Positions 1 through 10,130 of a DNA stretch of 64,000 bases are shown one piece after another. The notes under the pieces are model-generated. The model saw only the letters and a list, made by a program, of their open reading frames with translations, was not told the origin of the DNA and searched no databases. The stretch spans positions 54,409 to 118,408 of the forward strand of contig NZ_JAGGOG010000021.1 in the NCBI RefSeq assembly GCF_018614655.1, given 5' to 3'. The position numbers and the translations under genes are program-made. The stretch's first letter is position 1. Each line of letters starts with the position of its first letter. This stretch comes from Pseudomonas fluorescens (GTDB lineage: Bacteria; Pseudomonadota; Gammaproteobacteria; Pseudomonadales; Pseudomonadaceae).

Positions 1-606
1 TGGGCCAGTAACAACAAGTTCGCCCTGCTGGGCAGCTTGCGGGCCTCGGCCCAGACCGTGTCCTACGAAGTGTTCATGGGCCTGGCGCTGATGGGCATCG
101 TGGTGCAGGTTGGCTCGTTCAACATGCGCGACATCGTCGAGTACCAGGCGCAGAACCTGTGGTTCATCATTCCGCAGTTCTTCGGCTTCTGTACCTTCTT
201 CATCGCTGGCGTGGCCGTGACTCACCGTCACCCCTTCGACCAACCGGAAGCGGAACAGGAACTGGCCGACGGTTACCACATTGAATACGCCGGCATGAAA
301 TGGGGCATGTTCTTCGTCGGTGAGTACATCGGCATCATCTTGATCTCGGCCCTGCTGGTCACGCTGTTCTTCGGTGGCTGGCACGGTCCGTTCGGCATCC
401 TGCCGCAGTTGGCCTTCTTCTGGTTCTTCCTGAAGACCGCGTTCTTCATCATGTTGTTCATCCTGCTACGCGCTTCCATCCCGCGTCCACGGTATGACCA
501 GGTGATGGATTTCAGCTGGAGATTCTGCCTGCCGCTGACCCTGATCAATTTGCTGGTGACTGCTGCCGTTGTGTTGTTGAACACGCCAGCAGGCGCGGTT
601 CAGTGA
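1..606 (+). CDS. nuoH: NADH-quinone oxidoreductase subunit H (3' part)
   Basis: This is the C-terminal 201 codons of NuoH. The frame is open from base 1, so the 5' end lies outside the window. NuoH is the membrane subunit of complex I that helps form the quinone chamber and couples it to the proton-pumping arm. Several hydrophobic helices are visible, together with the acidic loop containing HPFDQPEAEQEL and the segment IEYAGMKWGMFF, both typical of NuoH. nuoI follows 11 bases after the stop, in the standard nuo order. The identity is clear from sequence and from the genes that follow. Confidence 0.97.
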   Translation, partial: WASNNKFALLGSLRASAQTVSYEVFMGLALMGIVVQVGSFNMRDIVEYQAQNLWFIIPQFFGFCTFFIAGVAVTHRHPFDQPEAEQELADGYHIEYAGMKWGMFFVGEYIGIILISALLVTLFFGGWHGPFGILPQLAFFWFFLKTAFFIMLFILLRASIPRPRYDQVMDFSWRFCLPLTLINLLVTAAVVLLNTPAGAVQ

Positions 607-617
607 GGATTTGACCC

Positions 618-1166
618 ATGTTCAAATATATTGGCGACATCGTTAAGGGTACCGGTACCCAGTTGCGAAGCCTGGTGATGATATTCGGTCACGGCTTTCG
701 CAAACGCGACACCCTGCAATACCCGGAAGAAGCGGTCTACCTGCCGCCGCGCTATCGCGGCCGTATCGTCCTGACCCGCGACCCCGACGGCGAAGAGCGC
801 TGCGTAGCTTGCAACCTGTGCGCCGTGGCGTGCCCGGTGGGCTGCATCTCGCTGCAGAAAGCTGAAACCGAAGACGGTCGCTGGTACCCGGACTTCTTCC
901 GCATCAACTTCTCGCGCTGCATTTTCTGCGGCCTCTGCGAGGAAGCCTGCCCGACCACCGCGATCCAGCTGACACCGGATTTCGAAATGGCCGAGTTCAA
1001 ACGTCAGGACCTGGTGTACGAGAAAGAAGATCTGTTGATCTCCGGTCCCGGTAAAAACCCTGATTACAACTTCTATCGTGTTGCAGGTATGGCCATTGCC
1101 GGTAAGCCAAAAGGCTCCGCGCAAAACGAAGCCGAGCCGATCAACGTGAAGAGCTTGCTGCCTTAA
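618..1166 (+). CDS. nuoI: NADH-quinone oxidoreductase subunit I (two 4Fe-4S clusters)
   Basis: NuoI, 182 aa, carries the two tetranuclear iron-sulfur clusters (N6a and N6b) that pass electrons down the peripheral arm of complex I towards cluster N2 and quinone. Two ferredoxin-type motifs are present, CVACNLCAVACP near residue 60 and CIFCGLCEEACP near residue 100. All eight cluster cysteines are intact. There is no signal peptide, as expected for a cytoplasmic-side subunit. The length matches the family (about 180 aa), and it sits between nuoH and nuoJ. Confidence 0.98.
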   Translation: MFKYIGDIVKGTGTQLRSLVMIFGHGFRKRDTLQYPEEAVYLPPRYRGRIVLTRDPDGEERCVACNLCAVACPVGCISLQKAETEDGRWYPDFFRINFSRCIFCGLCEEACPTTAIQLTPDFEMAEFKRQDLVYEKEDLLISGPGKNPDYNFYRVAGMAIAGKPKGSAQNEAEPINVKSLLP

Positions 1167-1175
1167 GGAAGAAAG

Positions 1176-1679
1176 ATGGAATTCGCTTTCTATTTCGCAT
1201 CGGGTATTGCAGTGGTGTCCACGCTTCGCGTGATCACCAACACGAACCCCGTGCACGCCCTGCTCTACCTGATCATTTCGTTGATCGCCGTGGCCATGAC
1301 CTTCTTCAGCCTCGGCGCACCGTTCGTCGGTGTACTGGAAGTGATCGCCTACGCCGGCGCCATCATGGTGCTGTTCGTGTTCGTGGTGATGATGCTCAAC
1401 CTGGGGCCGGCTTCGGTCGCCCAGGAGCGCGTCTGGCTCAAGCCCGGCATCTGGCTCGGCCCGGTGATCCTGGCTGCCCTGCTGCTGGCTGAACTGCTGT
1501 ATGTGCTGTTCGCTCACCAGAGCGGCCACGCGATCGGCCACACCACCGTAGACGCCAAGGCCGTGGGCATCAGCCTGTTCGGTCCGTACCTGCTGGTGGT
1601 CGAACTGGCTTCGATGCTGCTGCTCGCTGCAGCCATCACCGCCTTCCACTTGGGCCGCAACGAAGCCAAGGAGCAATGA
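1176..1679 (+). CDS. nuoJ: NADH-quinone oxidoreductase subunit J
   Basis: NuoJ, 167 aa, is a small membrane subunit of complex I with about five hydrophobic helices. The conserved segment around GVLEVIAYAGAIMVLFVFVVMML corresponds to the third helix, whose rearrangement is linked to coupling in structures of the family. The ATG at 1176 follows AAGGAAG at a normal spacing and lies 9 bases after the nuoI stop. Its stop overlaps the weak first ATG available for nuoK, so translation of the two genes is probably coupled. Confidence 0.97.
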   Translation: MEFAFYFASGIAVVSTLRVITNTNPVHALLYLIISLIAVAMTFFSLGAPFVGVLEVIAYAGAIMVLFVFVVMMLNLGPASVAQERVWLKPGIWLGPVILAALLLAELLYVLFAHQSGHAIGHTTVDAKAVGISLFGPYLLVVELASMLLLAAAITAFHLGRNEAKEQ

Positions 1680-1681
1680 CG

Positions 1682-1990
1682 ATGCCTGCTATCCCTTTGG
1701 AGCATGGTCTGGCGGTCGCCGGCATCCTGTTCTGCCTTGGCCTGGTCGGCCTGATGGTTCGCCGTAACATTCTGTTCGTGTTGATGAGCCTGGAAATCAT
1801 GATGAACGCTGCTGCACTGGCGTTCATTGTGGCGGGTAGCCGTTGGGGCCAGCCGGATGGACAAGTCATGTTCATCCTGGTGATCAGCCTGGCAGCCGCC
1901 GAGGCCAGTATTGGCCTGGCGATCCTGCTGCAACTGTATCGTCGCTTCCACACGCTTGATATCGACGCTGCCAGTGAGATGCGCGGATGA
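1682..1990 (+). CDS. nuoK: NADH-quinone oxidoreductase subunit K
   Basis: NuoK, 102 aa with three hydrophobic helices, is the complex I antiporter-like small subunit. The glutamates in MSLEIMMNAA and AAAEASIGLAI are the conserved membrane carboxylates of the family. I chose the ATG at 1682 (MPAIPLEHG) over the ATG at 1676. The AAGGAG at 1668-1673 is 8 bases from 1682 but only 2 from 1676, and 102 aa is close to the usual length. The stop overlaps the nuoL start in ATGA form. Confidence 0.96.
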   Translation: MPAIPLEHGLAVAGILFCLGLVGLMVRRNILFVLMSLEIMMNAAALAFIVAGSRWGQPDGQVMFILVISLAAAEASIGLAILLQLYRRFHTLDIDAASEMRG

Positions 1991-3840
1991 ACATGATCTT
2001 TCTGACTTTCGTATTTCCCCTGATCGGTTTCCTGTTGCTGTCGTTCTCCCGTGGACGCTGGTCGGAAAACCTCTCGGCCCTGGTCGGCGTCGGTTCCATC
2101 GGCTTGTCGGCGATTGTCGCGGCTTATGTGATCTGGCAATTCAACGTCGCACCGCCCGAAGGTGGTCACTACACCCTGGTGCTGTGGCAATGGATGTCGG
2201 TGGAGGGCTTCAAGCCCAACTTCGCCCTATACGTCGACGGCCTGTCGATCACCATGCTCGGCGTGGTCGTCGGCGTGGGCTTCCTGATCCACCTGTTCGC
2301 GTCCTGGTACATGCGCGGTGAAGCCGGTTACTCGCGCTTCTTCGCCTACACCAACCTGTTTATCGCCAGCATGCTGTTCCTGGTGCTGGGCGATAACCTG
2401 TTGTTCCTGTACTTCGGCTGGGAAGGCGTGGGCCTGTGCTCGTACCTGTTGATCGGTTTCTACTACAGCAACCGCAACAACGGTAACGCGGCACTCAAGG
2501 CCTTTATCGTCACCCGTATCGGCGACGTGTTCATGGCCATCGGTCTGTTCATCCTGTTCCAACAGGTGGGCACGCTGAACATCCAGGAACTGCTGGTGCT
2601 GGCACCGCAGAAATTCCAGGTCGGCGACTTCTGGATCACCCTGGCGACCCTAATGCTGCTGGGTGGCGCTGTCGGTAAATCCGCGCAACTGCCGCTGCAA
2701 ACCTGGCTGGCAGATGCCATGGCCGGCCCTACCCCGGTTTCGGCACTGATCCACGCCGCAACCATGGTGACCGCTGGTGTCTACCTGATCGCCCGTACCC
2801 ACGGCCTGTTCACCCTGGCACCGGAGATTCTGCATCTGGTTGGCCTGGTAGGTGGCGTGACCCTGGTACTGGCGGGCTTCGCGGCCCTGGTTCAGACCGA
2901 CATCAAGCGCATCCTCGCCTACTCGACCATGAGCCAGATCGGCTACATGTTCCTGGCCCTGGGCGTTGGCGCCTGGGACGGCGCAATCTTCCACCTGATG
3001 ACCCACGCCTTCTTCAAGGCCCTGTTGTTCCTTGCGTCCGGTGCGGTGATTGTTGCCTGCCACCACGAGCAGAACATCTTCAAGATGGGTGGCCTGTGGA
3101 AGAAACTGCCGTTGGCCTACGCCAGCTTCATCGTCGGCGGTGCGGCACTGTCTGCCTTGCCACTGGTGACCGCAGGTTTCTACTCCAAGGACGAGATCCT
3201 CTGGGAAGCCTTTGCCAGCGGCAACCAGGGTCTGCTGTACGCGGGTCTGGTAGGTGCATTCATGACCTCGCTGTACACCTTCCGCCTGATCTTCATCACG
3301 TTCCACGGTGAAGCCAAGACCGAAGCCCATGCAGGCCACGGCATTTCCCACTGGCTGCCACTGTCGGTGCTGATCATCCTGTCGACCTTTGTCGGCGCCC
3401 TGATCACCCCGCCACTGGCCGGTGTACTGCCACAAAGCGTCGGCCATGCCGGCGGCGACGCCAAGCACAGCCTGGAAATCGCCTCGGGCGCCATCGCCAT
3501 CGCGGGCATCCTGCTGGCGGCCCTGCTGTTCCTCGGCAAGCGCCGCTTCGTCACCGCCATTGCCAACAGTGGCATTGGCCGCTTCCTTTCGGCCTGGTGG
3601 TTCGCTGCCTGGGGCTTCGACTGGATCTACGACAAACTGTTCGTCAAGCCTTACCTTGCGATCAGCCACGTTCTGCGCAAAGACCCGCTCGACCAGACCA
3701 TCGGTTTGATCCCGCGTGCCGCCAAGGCCGGTCACACCGCCCTGAGCCGCAGCGAGACTGGCCAATTGCGTTGGTATGCGGCTTCCATGGCGGCCGGTGC
3801 CGTGCTGGTGATCGGCGCCATCGTCGTGGTAGCGGTCTGA
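1987..3840 (+). CDS. nuoL: NADH-quinone oxidoreductase subunit L
   Basis: NuoL, 617 aa, is the most distal proton-pumping antiporter-like subunit of complex I. It is rich in transmembrane helices and keeps the key motifs: the glutamate in GWEGVGLCSYLL, and the lysine and histidine of GKSAQLPLQTWLADAM and SALIHAATMVTAG. The end of the protein (about residue 500 on) is the extra C-terminal extension including the long lateral helix. The start overlaps the nuoK stop by four bases (ATGA at 1987). Length agrees with other NuoL proteins (about 613 aa). Confidence 0.98.
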   Translation: MNMIFLTFVFPLIGFLLLSFSRGRWSENLSALVGVGSIGLSAIVAAYVIWQFNVAPPEGGHYTLVLWQWMSVEGFKPNFALYVDGLSITMLGVVVGVGFLIHLFASWYMRGEAGYSRFFAYTNLFIASMLFLVLGDNLLFLYFGWEGVGLCSYLLIGFYYSNRNNGNAALKAFIVTRIGDVFMAIGLFILFQQVGTLNIQELLVLAPQKFQVGDFWITLATLMLLGGAVGKSAQLPLQTWLADAMAGPTPVSALIHAATMVTAGVYLIARTHGLFTLAPEILHLVGLVGGVTLVLAGFAALVQTDIKRILAYSTMSQIGYMFLALGVGAWDGAIFHLMTHAFFKALLFLASGAVIVACHHEQNIFKMGGLWKKLPLAYASFIVGGAALSALPLVTAGFYSKDEILWEAFASGNQGLLYAGLVGAFMTSLYTFRLIFITFHGEAKTEAHAGHGISHWLPLSVLIILSTFVGALITPPLAGVLPQSVGHAGGDAKHSLEIASGAIAIAGILLAALLFLGKRRFVTAIANSGIGRFLSAWWFAAWGFDWIYDKLFVKPYLAISHVLRKDPLDQTIGLIPRAAKAGHTALSRSETGQLRWYAASMAAGAVLVIGAIVVVAV

Positions 3841-3880
3841 CTATGTACATTGCGAACTTGCGAAAGGAAACGAGCCCGTC

Positions 3881-5413
3881 ATGATTCTGCCCTGGCTAAT
3901 CCTGATCCCTTTTATCGGCGGCCTGCTCTGCTGGATGGGCGAGCGCTTCGGCGCTACCCTGCCCCGCTGGATTGCGTTGCTGACCATGTCCCTGGAACTC
4001 GCACTCGGCCTCTGGCTGTGGGCCCATGGCGACTATTCATTTGCTCCGGCACCGGGTGCCGATCCAACCTTCGCGCTTGAATTCAAGCACGTCTGGATCC
4101 AGCGCTTCGGCATCAACGTGCACCTGGCCCTCGACGGCCTGTCACTGTTGATGATCCTGCTGACCGGCTTGCTGGGTATCCTCTCGGTACTCTGCTCCTG
4201 GAAAGAGATTCAGCGTCACGTGGGCTTCTTCCACCTGAACCTGATGTGGATCCTGGGCGGTGTTGTCGGCGTGTTCCTTGCGCTGGACCTGTTCATGTTC
4301 TTCTTCTTCTGGGAAATGATGCTGGTGCCGATGTACTTCCTCATCGCGCTCTGGGGTCACAGTTCTTCGGACGGCAAGAAAACCCGGATCTACGCGGCGA
4401 CCAAGTTCTTCATCTTCACCCAGGCTTCCGGCCTGATCATGTTGGTGGCGATCCTGGGTCTGGTACTGGTCAACTTCAACAGCACGGGCGTGATTACGTT
4501 CAACTACGCCGACCTGTTGAAAACCAAGATGTCCCTGACCACCGAGTACATCCTGATGCTGGGCTTCTTCATCGCGTTCGCGGTGAAGCTGCCGGTGGTG
4601 CCGTTTCACTCCTGGCTGCCTGATGCTCACGCCCAGGCGCCGACTGCGGGCTCCGTGGACCTGGCGGGTATCCTGCTGAAGACCGCTGCATATGGTCTGC
4701 TGCGTTTCGCCCTGCCGCTGTTCCCGAATGCCTCGGCCGAGTTTGCGCCGATCGCCATGACCCTCGGTCTGATCGGGATCTTCTACGGTGCGTTCCTGGC
4801 GTTCGCCCAGACCGACATCAAGCGTCTGATTGCCTTCTCGTCCGTTTCCCACATGGGCTTCGTACTGATCGGCATCTATTCCGGCAGCCAACTGGCGCTG
4901 CAAGGCGCAGTGATCCAGATGTTGGCTCACGGTGTTTCGGCAGCCGCACTGTTTATCCTCAGTGGTCAGTTGTACGAACGTCTGCACACCCGTGACATGC
5001 GTGAGATGGGTGGCGTGTGGTCGCGTATCGCTTACCTGCCGGCCATCAGCCTGTTCTTCGCCGCCGCATCCCTGGGCTTGCCGGGTACCGGTAACTTCAT
5101 CGGCGAGTTCCTGATCCTGATGGGAGCCTTCGTACAGACGCCTTGGATCAGCGCAATTGCTACCTCTGGCCTGGTGTTCGGCTCGGTCTACTCGCTGATC
5201 ATGATTCACCGTGCCTACTTCGGTCCGGCCAAGTCGGACACCGTGCTGCACGGCATGGATGCTCGCGAACTGATCATGGTGCTCGGCCTTGCGGTGTTGC
5301 TGATCTACATCGGCGTTTACCCGCAACCGTTCCTGGATACTTCTGCCGCAACGATGCATGGCGTGCAGCAATGGTTCAGCACCGCCTTCACTCAACTCGC
5401 TTCGGCCCGGTAA
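3881..5413 (+). CDS. nuoM: NADH-quinone oxidoreductase subunit M
   Basis: NuoM, 510 aa, is the middle antiporter-like proton channel of the complex I membrane arm. The essential helix-5 glutamate is present in FFFWEMMLVPMYFL. The conserved lysine and histidine regions VKLPVVPFHSWLPDAH and AQTDIKRLIAFSSVSHMGF are intact. It starts 40 bases after nuoL with AAAGGAAACGAG upstream. Codon use is the same as in its neighbours. Confidence 0.98.
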   Translation: MILPWLILIPFIGGLLCWMGERFGATLPRWIALLTMSLELALGLWLWAHGDYSFAPAPGADPTFALEFKHVWIQRFGINVHLALDGLSLLMILLTGLLGILSVLCSWKEIQRHVGFFHLNLMWILGGVVGVFLALDLFMFFFFWEMMLVPMYFLIALWGHSSSDGKKTRIYAATKFFIFTQASGLIMLVAILGLVLVNFNSTGVITFNYADLLKTKMSLTTEYILMLGFFIAFAVKLPVVPFHSWLPDAHAQAPTAGSVDLAGILLKTAAYGLLRFALPLFPNASAEFAPIAMTLGLIGIFYGAFLAFAQTDIKRLIAFSSVSHMGFVLIGIYSGSQLALQGAVIQMLAHGVSAAALFILSGQLYERLHTRDMREMGGVWSRIAYLPAISLFFAAASLGLPGTGNFIGEFLILMGAFVQTPWISAIATSGLVFGSVYSLIMIHRAYFGPAKSDTVLHGMDARELIMVLGLAVLLIYIGVYPQPFLDTSAATMHGVQQWFSTAFTQLASAR

Positions 5414-5420
5414 GAGCGCT

Positions 5421-6884
5421 ATGGAATTCACGATCCAACACTTTATCGCGCTTGCGCCGCTGCTGATCTCCAGCCTCACCGTTGTGGTGGTGATGCTGGC
5501 GATCGCATGGCGCCGCAACCACTCACAGACCTTCCTGATTTCCGTGGCAGGCCTGAACCTGGCCTTGCTGTCGATTATCCCGGCACTCAAGGTCGCACCG
5601 CTGGCGGTCACTCCGCTGTTGATGGTCGATGATTTCGCGCTGCTGTATATCGCGCTGATCCTCGTCGCCACCCTCGCCTGTGTCACCCTCGCCCACGCCT
5701 ACCTCGGCGAAGGCGGCACCGGTTACCCCGGCAACAAGGAAGAGCTGTACCTGTTGATCCTGCTGGCGGCTACCGGCGGTATCGTATTGGTCAGCGCGCA
5801 GCACCTGGCCGGCTTGTTCATCGGCCTGGAACTGCTGTCGATCCCGGTCTACGGCCTGGTGGCTTATGCCTTCTTCAACAAGCGCTCCCTGGAAGCCGGC
5901 ATCAAGTACATGGTGCTGTCGGCGGCCGGTTCCGCGTTCCTGTTGTTCGGTATGGCCCTGCTGTACGCAGAAGCCGGCAGCCTTAGCTTCAGCGGTATCG
6001 GTCACGCCCTGACAGCTTCCGGCAGCCCTGCGCCACTCGCCCAACTGGGCCTGGCCATGATGCTGATCGGCCTGGCGTTCAAGCTGTCGCTGGTGCCGTT
6101 CCACCTGTGGACCCCGGACGTGTACGAAGGCGCCCCGGCGCCGGTGGCCGCGTTCCTGGCTACCGCTTCGAAAGTCGCCGTGTTTGCCGTCATGGTGCGT
6201 CTGTTCCAGATCTCCCCTGCGGCCAACACCGGTGTACTCAGCAACGTACTGACCATCATCGCCATCGCCTCGATCCTGTTCGGTAACCTGCTGGCGCTGA
6301 CCCAGAACAACCTCAAGCGTCTGCTGGGTTATTCATCCATCGCCCACTTCGGTTACCTGTTGATCGCCCTGGTGGCGAGCAAAGGTCTGGCGATGGAAGC
6401 CATCGGCGTGTACTTGGTCACTTACGTGATCACCAGCCTTGGCGCGTTCGGCGTGATCACGCTGATGTCCTCGCCTTACAAAGGCCGTGACGCCGATGCC
6501 TTGTACGAATACCGCGGCCTGTTCTGGCGTCGTCCGTACCTGACCGCCGTGCTGACCGTGATGATGCTGTCCCTGGCCGGTATCCCGCTGACCGCCGGCT
6601 TCATCGGCAAGTTCTACATTGTGGCTACCGGCGTTGAAGCTCACGAATGGTGGCTCGTCGCGTCCCTGGTGTTGGGTAGCGCCATTGGCGTCTTCTACTA
6701 CCTGCGCGTGATGGTGACCCTGTACCTGATCGAGCCAAACCTGCGCCGTGTGGACGCCGAGCTGCACTGGGAACAGAAAGCGGGCGGCGTGATGCTGCTG
6801 GCAATCGCCCTGCTGGCGTTCTTCCTGGGCGTCTACCCACAACCGTTGCTCACCCTGGTGCAGCATGCGGTGATGGCGGGTTGA
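5421..6884 (+). CDS. nuoN: NADH-quinone oxidoreductase subunit N
   Basis: NuoN, 487 aa, is the third antiporter-like subunit of complex I and the last gene of the operon. The helix-5 glutamate lies in GLELLSIPVYGLVAYAF; KLSLVPFHLWTPDVYEGAPAP and NLKRLLGYSSIAHFGYL are the lysine-bearing conserved segments. The ATG at 5421 (MEFTIQHF) gives the usual length (E. coli 485 aa). The frame stays open upstream, but that would run into nuoM. A strong terminator hairpin follows at 6908. Confidence 0.97.
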   Translation: MEFTIQHFIALAPLLISSLTVVVVMLAIAWRRNHSQTFLISVAGLNLALLSIIPALKVAPLAVTPLLMVDDFALLYIALILVATLACVTLAHAYLGEGGTGYPGNKEELYLLILLAATGGIVLVSAQHLAGLFIGLELLSIPVYGLVAYAFFNKRSLEAGIKYMVLSAAGSAFLLFGMALLYAEAGSLSFSGIGHALTASGSPAPLAQLGLAMMLIGLAFKLSLVPFHLWTPDVYEGAPAPVAAFLATASKVAVFAVMVRLFQISPAANTGVLSNVLTIIAIASILFGNLLALTQNNLKRLLGYSSIAHFGYLLIALVASKGLAMEAIGVYLVTYVITSLGAFGVITLMSSPYKGRDADALYEYRGLFWRRPYLTAVLTVMMLSLAGIPLTAGFIGKFYIVATGVEAHEWWLVASLVLGSAIGVFYYLRVMVTLYLIEPNLRRVDAELHWEQKAGGVMLLAIALLAFFLGVYPQPLLTLVQHAVMAG

Positions 6885-6907
6885 TCGCTTAGCAGCAAGC
6901 AGTAAAT

Positions 6908-6933
6908 AAAACGGCACCTTCGGGTGCCGTTTT
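6908..6933 (+). terminator. Rho-independent terminator of the nuo operon
   Basis: A perfect 11-bp stem, AAAACGGCACC / GGTGCCGTTTT, closes on a TTCG tetraloop 23 bases after the nuoN stop. The A and T tracts of the stem let it work on either strand, but its position fits the nuo operon. Confidence 0.92.
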
Positions 6934-6982
6934 GTGTTTCTGGGGAAGAGATGTGTGGTGCCACTTCTACCGCCATCGCGGC

Positions 6983-7157
6983 ATGGGTATCTACACATTT
7001 CTTGCTCCCCTGAAACCCTGTAGCCGCTGCCGAGGCACGAGGCTGCGATGCGGTCCGCAGGACCGCCCCGGGGGCCGCTTCGCTGCCCATCGCAGCCTCG
7101 TGCCTCGGCAGCGGCTACAGGTTTTTCGCAGGACTCAAAAGATGTGTAGATACCTAT
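6983..7157. repeat. Composite nested inverted repeat, copy 1
   Basis: Two perfect 31-bp arms (7020-7050 and 7088-7118, starting GTAGCCGCTGCCGAGGCACG) form a large hairpin. Outside them lies a second pair, ATGGGTATCTACACAT at 6983-6998 and ATGTGTAGATACCTAT at 7142-7157, matching at 15 of 16 positions. Just beyond is a separate hairpin, CCATCGCGGGCTTTCCCGCGATGG. No gene is visible in this 360-base gap between nuoN and the ABC operon; it holds only this element and the two terminators. The same inner arm recurs at 13451, 18592, 45198 and 55297. Confidence 0.88.
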
Positions 7158-7201
7158 GACCATCGCGGGCTTTCCCGCGATGGCGATAATCTAAACACCA
7201 C

Positions 7202-7232
7202 AAAAAACGGCACCTTCACGGAGCCGTTTTTT
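7202..7232 (-). terminator. Terminator of the polyol-type ABC operon
   Basis: The flanks AAAAAACGGC (7202-7211) and GCCGTTTTTT (7223-7232) form a hairpin just beyond the stop of the binding-protein gene at 7249. Read on the minus strand it is a GC stem followed by a T run. The symmetric A/T flanks make it potentially bidirectional. Confidence 0.85.
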
Positions 7233-7248
7233 ATCACGGCCCTACTCC

Positions 7249-8991
7249 TTACTTACGCGCCGCCTCCCACGACTTGAGCAAGTCGTTGTAGCTGACCGTT
7301 TCGCCCTTGGGCTTCTCGTTCGCCAACTTCGGCTTCGGTGCCCCTGGCTGATCAAACCAGTATTGTGCATCCCGCTCCGGATTCATCTTCGGACCGCAAA
7401 CAGGCTGCACCTTGGAGCGCTCCAGGCGCGTCATGATGGCATCCTGATCCTTGGCCAAACCGTCCAGCGCCTGCTGCGGAGTCTTCTCGCCGCTGGCGGC
7501 TTCCGAGATGTGGCTCCACCACAGTTGCGCCAGGCGTGGATAGTCCGGCACGTTGGTCCCGGTCGGCGTCCATTGCACCCGCGCCGGGCTGCGATAGAAC
7601 TCCACCAACCCGCCGAGTTTCGGTGCCAGGTCGGTCATGGCCTGGGAGTTGATGTCGGATTCGCGGATCGGTGTCAGGCCAACAATGGTTTTCTTCAGCG
7701 ATACGGTTTTCGAGGTCACGAACTGCGCATAGAGCCAGGCCGCGAGTTTTTGCTTCTCCGGCGTGGATTTGAGGAACGTCCAGGAACCCACGTCCTGATA
7801 CCCCAGTTTCATGCCCTCCTCCCAGTACGGCCCACGCGGCGACGGCGCCATGCGCCATTTCGGTGTGCCGTCGGCATTCATCACTGGCAGGCCGGGTTTG
7901 GTCATGTCAGCAGTAAAGGCGGTGTACCAGAAGATCTGCTGGGCGATATTGCCCTGGGACGGCACCGGGCCGGATTCGGAGAAGGTCATGCCCGCCGCTT
8001 CCGGTGGCGCATAGGCCCGCAGCCAGTCGACATACTTCTGCGTGGCAAACACTGCCGCCGGGCCGTTGGTGTCGCCACCACGGGTCACGCTGGAGCCCAC
8101 CGGGTGGCAATCCTCGACGCGAATGCCCCACTCGTCCACCGGCAAGCCATTAGGTAGGCCCTTGTCGCCACCACCGGCCATGGAGAACCAGGCATCGGTG
8201 AAACGCCAACCCAGGGACGGGTCTTTCTTGCCGTAGTCCATGTGCCCGTAGACGCGCTTGCCGTCGATCTCCTTGACGTCTTCGCTGAAGAACTTGGCAA
8301 TGTCTTCATAGGCCGACCAGTTCACCGGCACGCCCAGGTCGTAGCCGTACTTTTCCTTGAACTTGGCTTTCAGGTCCGGCCGTTCGAACCAGTCGGCGCG
8401 GAACCAGTACAGATTGGCGAACTGCTGGTCGGGCAATTGATAGATCTTGCCGTCTGGCGCTGTCGTGAACGAGATACCAATGAAATCCTTGATATCCAGA
8501 GTCGGCGACGTGAAGTCTTTACCTTCATTGGCCATCAGGTCGGTGATGGATGCGGTCTTGCCATAGCGAAAGTGCGTGCCGATCAGGTCCGAGTCGTTGA
8601 CCCAGCCGTCATAGATATTCTTGTCGGATTGCATCTGGGTCTGCAGTTTTTCCACCACGTCGCCTTCCTGCAGCAGGTCGTGGGTCAGCTTGATCCCGGT
8701 GATTTCACTGAAGGCCTTGGCCAGCACCTTGGACTCGTACTCGTGGGTGGTGAGGGTTTCCGACACCACGTTGATCTTCATCCCACGAAACGGCTCGGAC
8801 GCCTTGATAAACCACTTCAACTCGTCGAGTTGCTGGGCTTGGGTAAGGGTCGACGGCTTGAACTCGCTGCCGATCCATTTTTTCGCGGCGTCCTCGTAAG
8901 CATCGGCCCAGGCCGTGGCGCTCAGGCCGCTGAGGGCCAGTACGGCGGCCAATGAAATGCTATGTCGCAGCTTATTGTTTTTATCGAACAT
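7249..8991 (-). CDS. ABC transporter substrate-binding protein, GlpV-like polyol family
   Basis: This 580-aa periplasmic binding protein has a clear signal peptide (positively charged start, then SISLAAVLALSGLSATAWADA, cleaved near residue 30). It resembles the large family-1 solute-binding proteins of the GlpV type, which in rhizobia bind glycerol. It is the last gene of the operon, after a DUF2160 membrane protein, as in glpSTPQUV. A strong ribosome site, AGGAGGT, precedes the ATG. The substrate cannot be read from sequence; glycerol or another polyol is the best guess by gene order. Confidence 0.85.
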   Translation of the reverse strand: MFDKNNKLRHSISLAAVLALSGLSATAWADAYEDAAKKWIGSEFKPSTLTQAQQLDELKWFIKASEPFRGMKINVVSETLTTHEYESKVLAKAFSEITGIKLTHDLLQEGDVVEKLQTQMQSDKNIYDGWVNDSDLIGTHFRYGKTASITDLMANEGKDFTSPTLDIKDFIGISFTTAPDGKIYQLPDQQFANLYWFRADWFERPDLKAKFKEKYGYDLGVPVNWSAYEDIAKFFSEDVKEIDGKRVYGHMDYGKKDPSLGWRFTDAWFSMAGGGDKGLPNGLPVDEWGIRVEDCHPVGSSVTRGGDTNGPAAVFATQKYVDWLRAYAPPEAAGMTFSESGPVPSQGNIAQQIFWYTAFTADMTKPGLPVMNADGTPKWRMAPSPRGPYWEEGMKLGYQDVGSWTFLKSTPEKQKLAAWLYAQFVTSKTVSLKKTIVGLTPIRESDINSQAMTDLAPKLGGLVEFYRSPARVQWTPTGTNVPDYPRLAQLWWSHISEAASGEKTPQQALDGLAKDQDAIMTRLERSKVQPVCGPKMNPERDAQYWFDQPGAPKPKLANEKPKGETVSYNDLLKSWEAARK

Positions 8992-9036
8992 AGAGACCTC
9001 CTGGTTAAGTTCAGATGGGGATGCCAGACCCGGCCA

Positions 9037-9309
9037 CTAGCCCCAACGCATCACAGACAACAGCCACACCACAGACAGCGCGGACGCCACCCAGATGCTC
9101 CAGCCAGTCACGCCAATCACCAGTAAATGCAGGTAGGCGCTTCCGAGAAGACCGATAAACAAGCGATCACCACGAGTGGTGCTGATCGGTAAAAAACCGC
9201 GCCGGGGAATACTCGGTGAACGCAGTTCCCAAGTGGTCATGCCCGTGAGCAACAGGGCAATGGCAACAAAAAACAGCGCAGTCGGGGTGGTCCAGGCCAT
9301 CCATTCCAT
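9037..9309 (-). CDS. DUF2160 small membrane protein (GlpU-like)
   Basis: This 90-aa integral membrane protein has about three hydrophobic segments (ALFFVAIALLLTGMTTWEL, LFIGLLGSAYLHLLVIGVTGW, WVASALSVVWLLSVM). It matches the DUF2160 proteins that accompany the GlpSTPQUV-type transporters; their exact role is not established. GAGGAG lies 6 bases before the ATG at 9309 and only 3 before the ATG at 9312, so I prefer MEWMAW. The frame runs on upstream into the preceding permease gene (its stop is at 9320), which is not a plausible start. Confidence 0.82.
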   Translation of the reverse strand: MEWMAWTTPTALFFVAIALLLTGMTTWELRSPSIPRRGFLPISTTRGDRLFIGLLGSAYLHLLVIGVTGWSIWVASALSVVWLLSVMRWG

Positions 9310-9319
9310 CATCGACTCC

Positions 9320-10120
<801 letters not shown>

Positions 10121-10130
10121 GATGGTGGCC

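Noticed and set aside
600..1676. A 358-codon minus-strand frame opposite nuoI and nuoJ
   Set aside because: Its composition is of antisense type and it has no recognisable motif; the plus-strand genes fully explain the region.
4142..5686. A 514-codon open frame on the minus strand opposite nuoM/nuoN
   Set aside because: It is rich in His, Gln, Arg and Asp, has no domain, and lies wholly opposite well-identified nuo genes. This is the typical shadow of GC-rich coding sequence.
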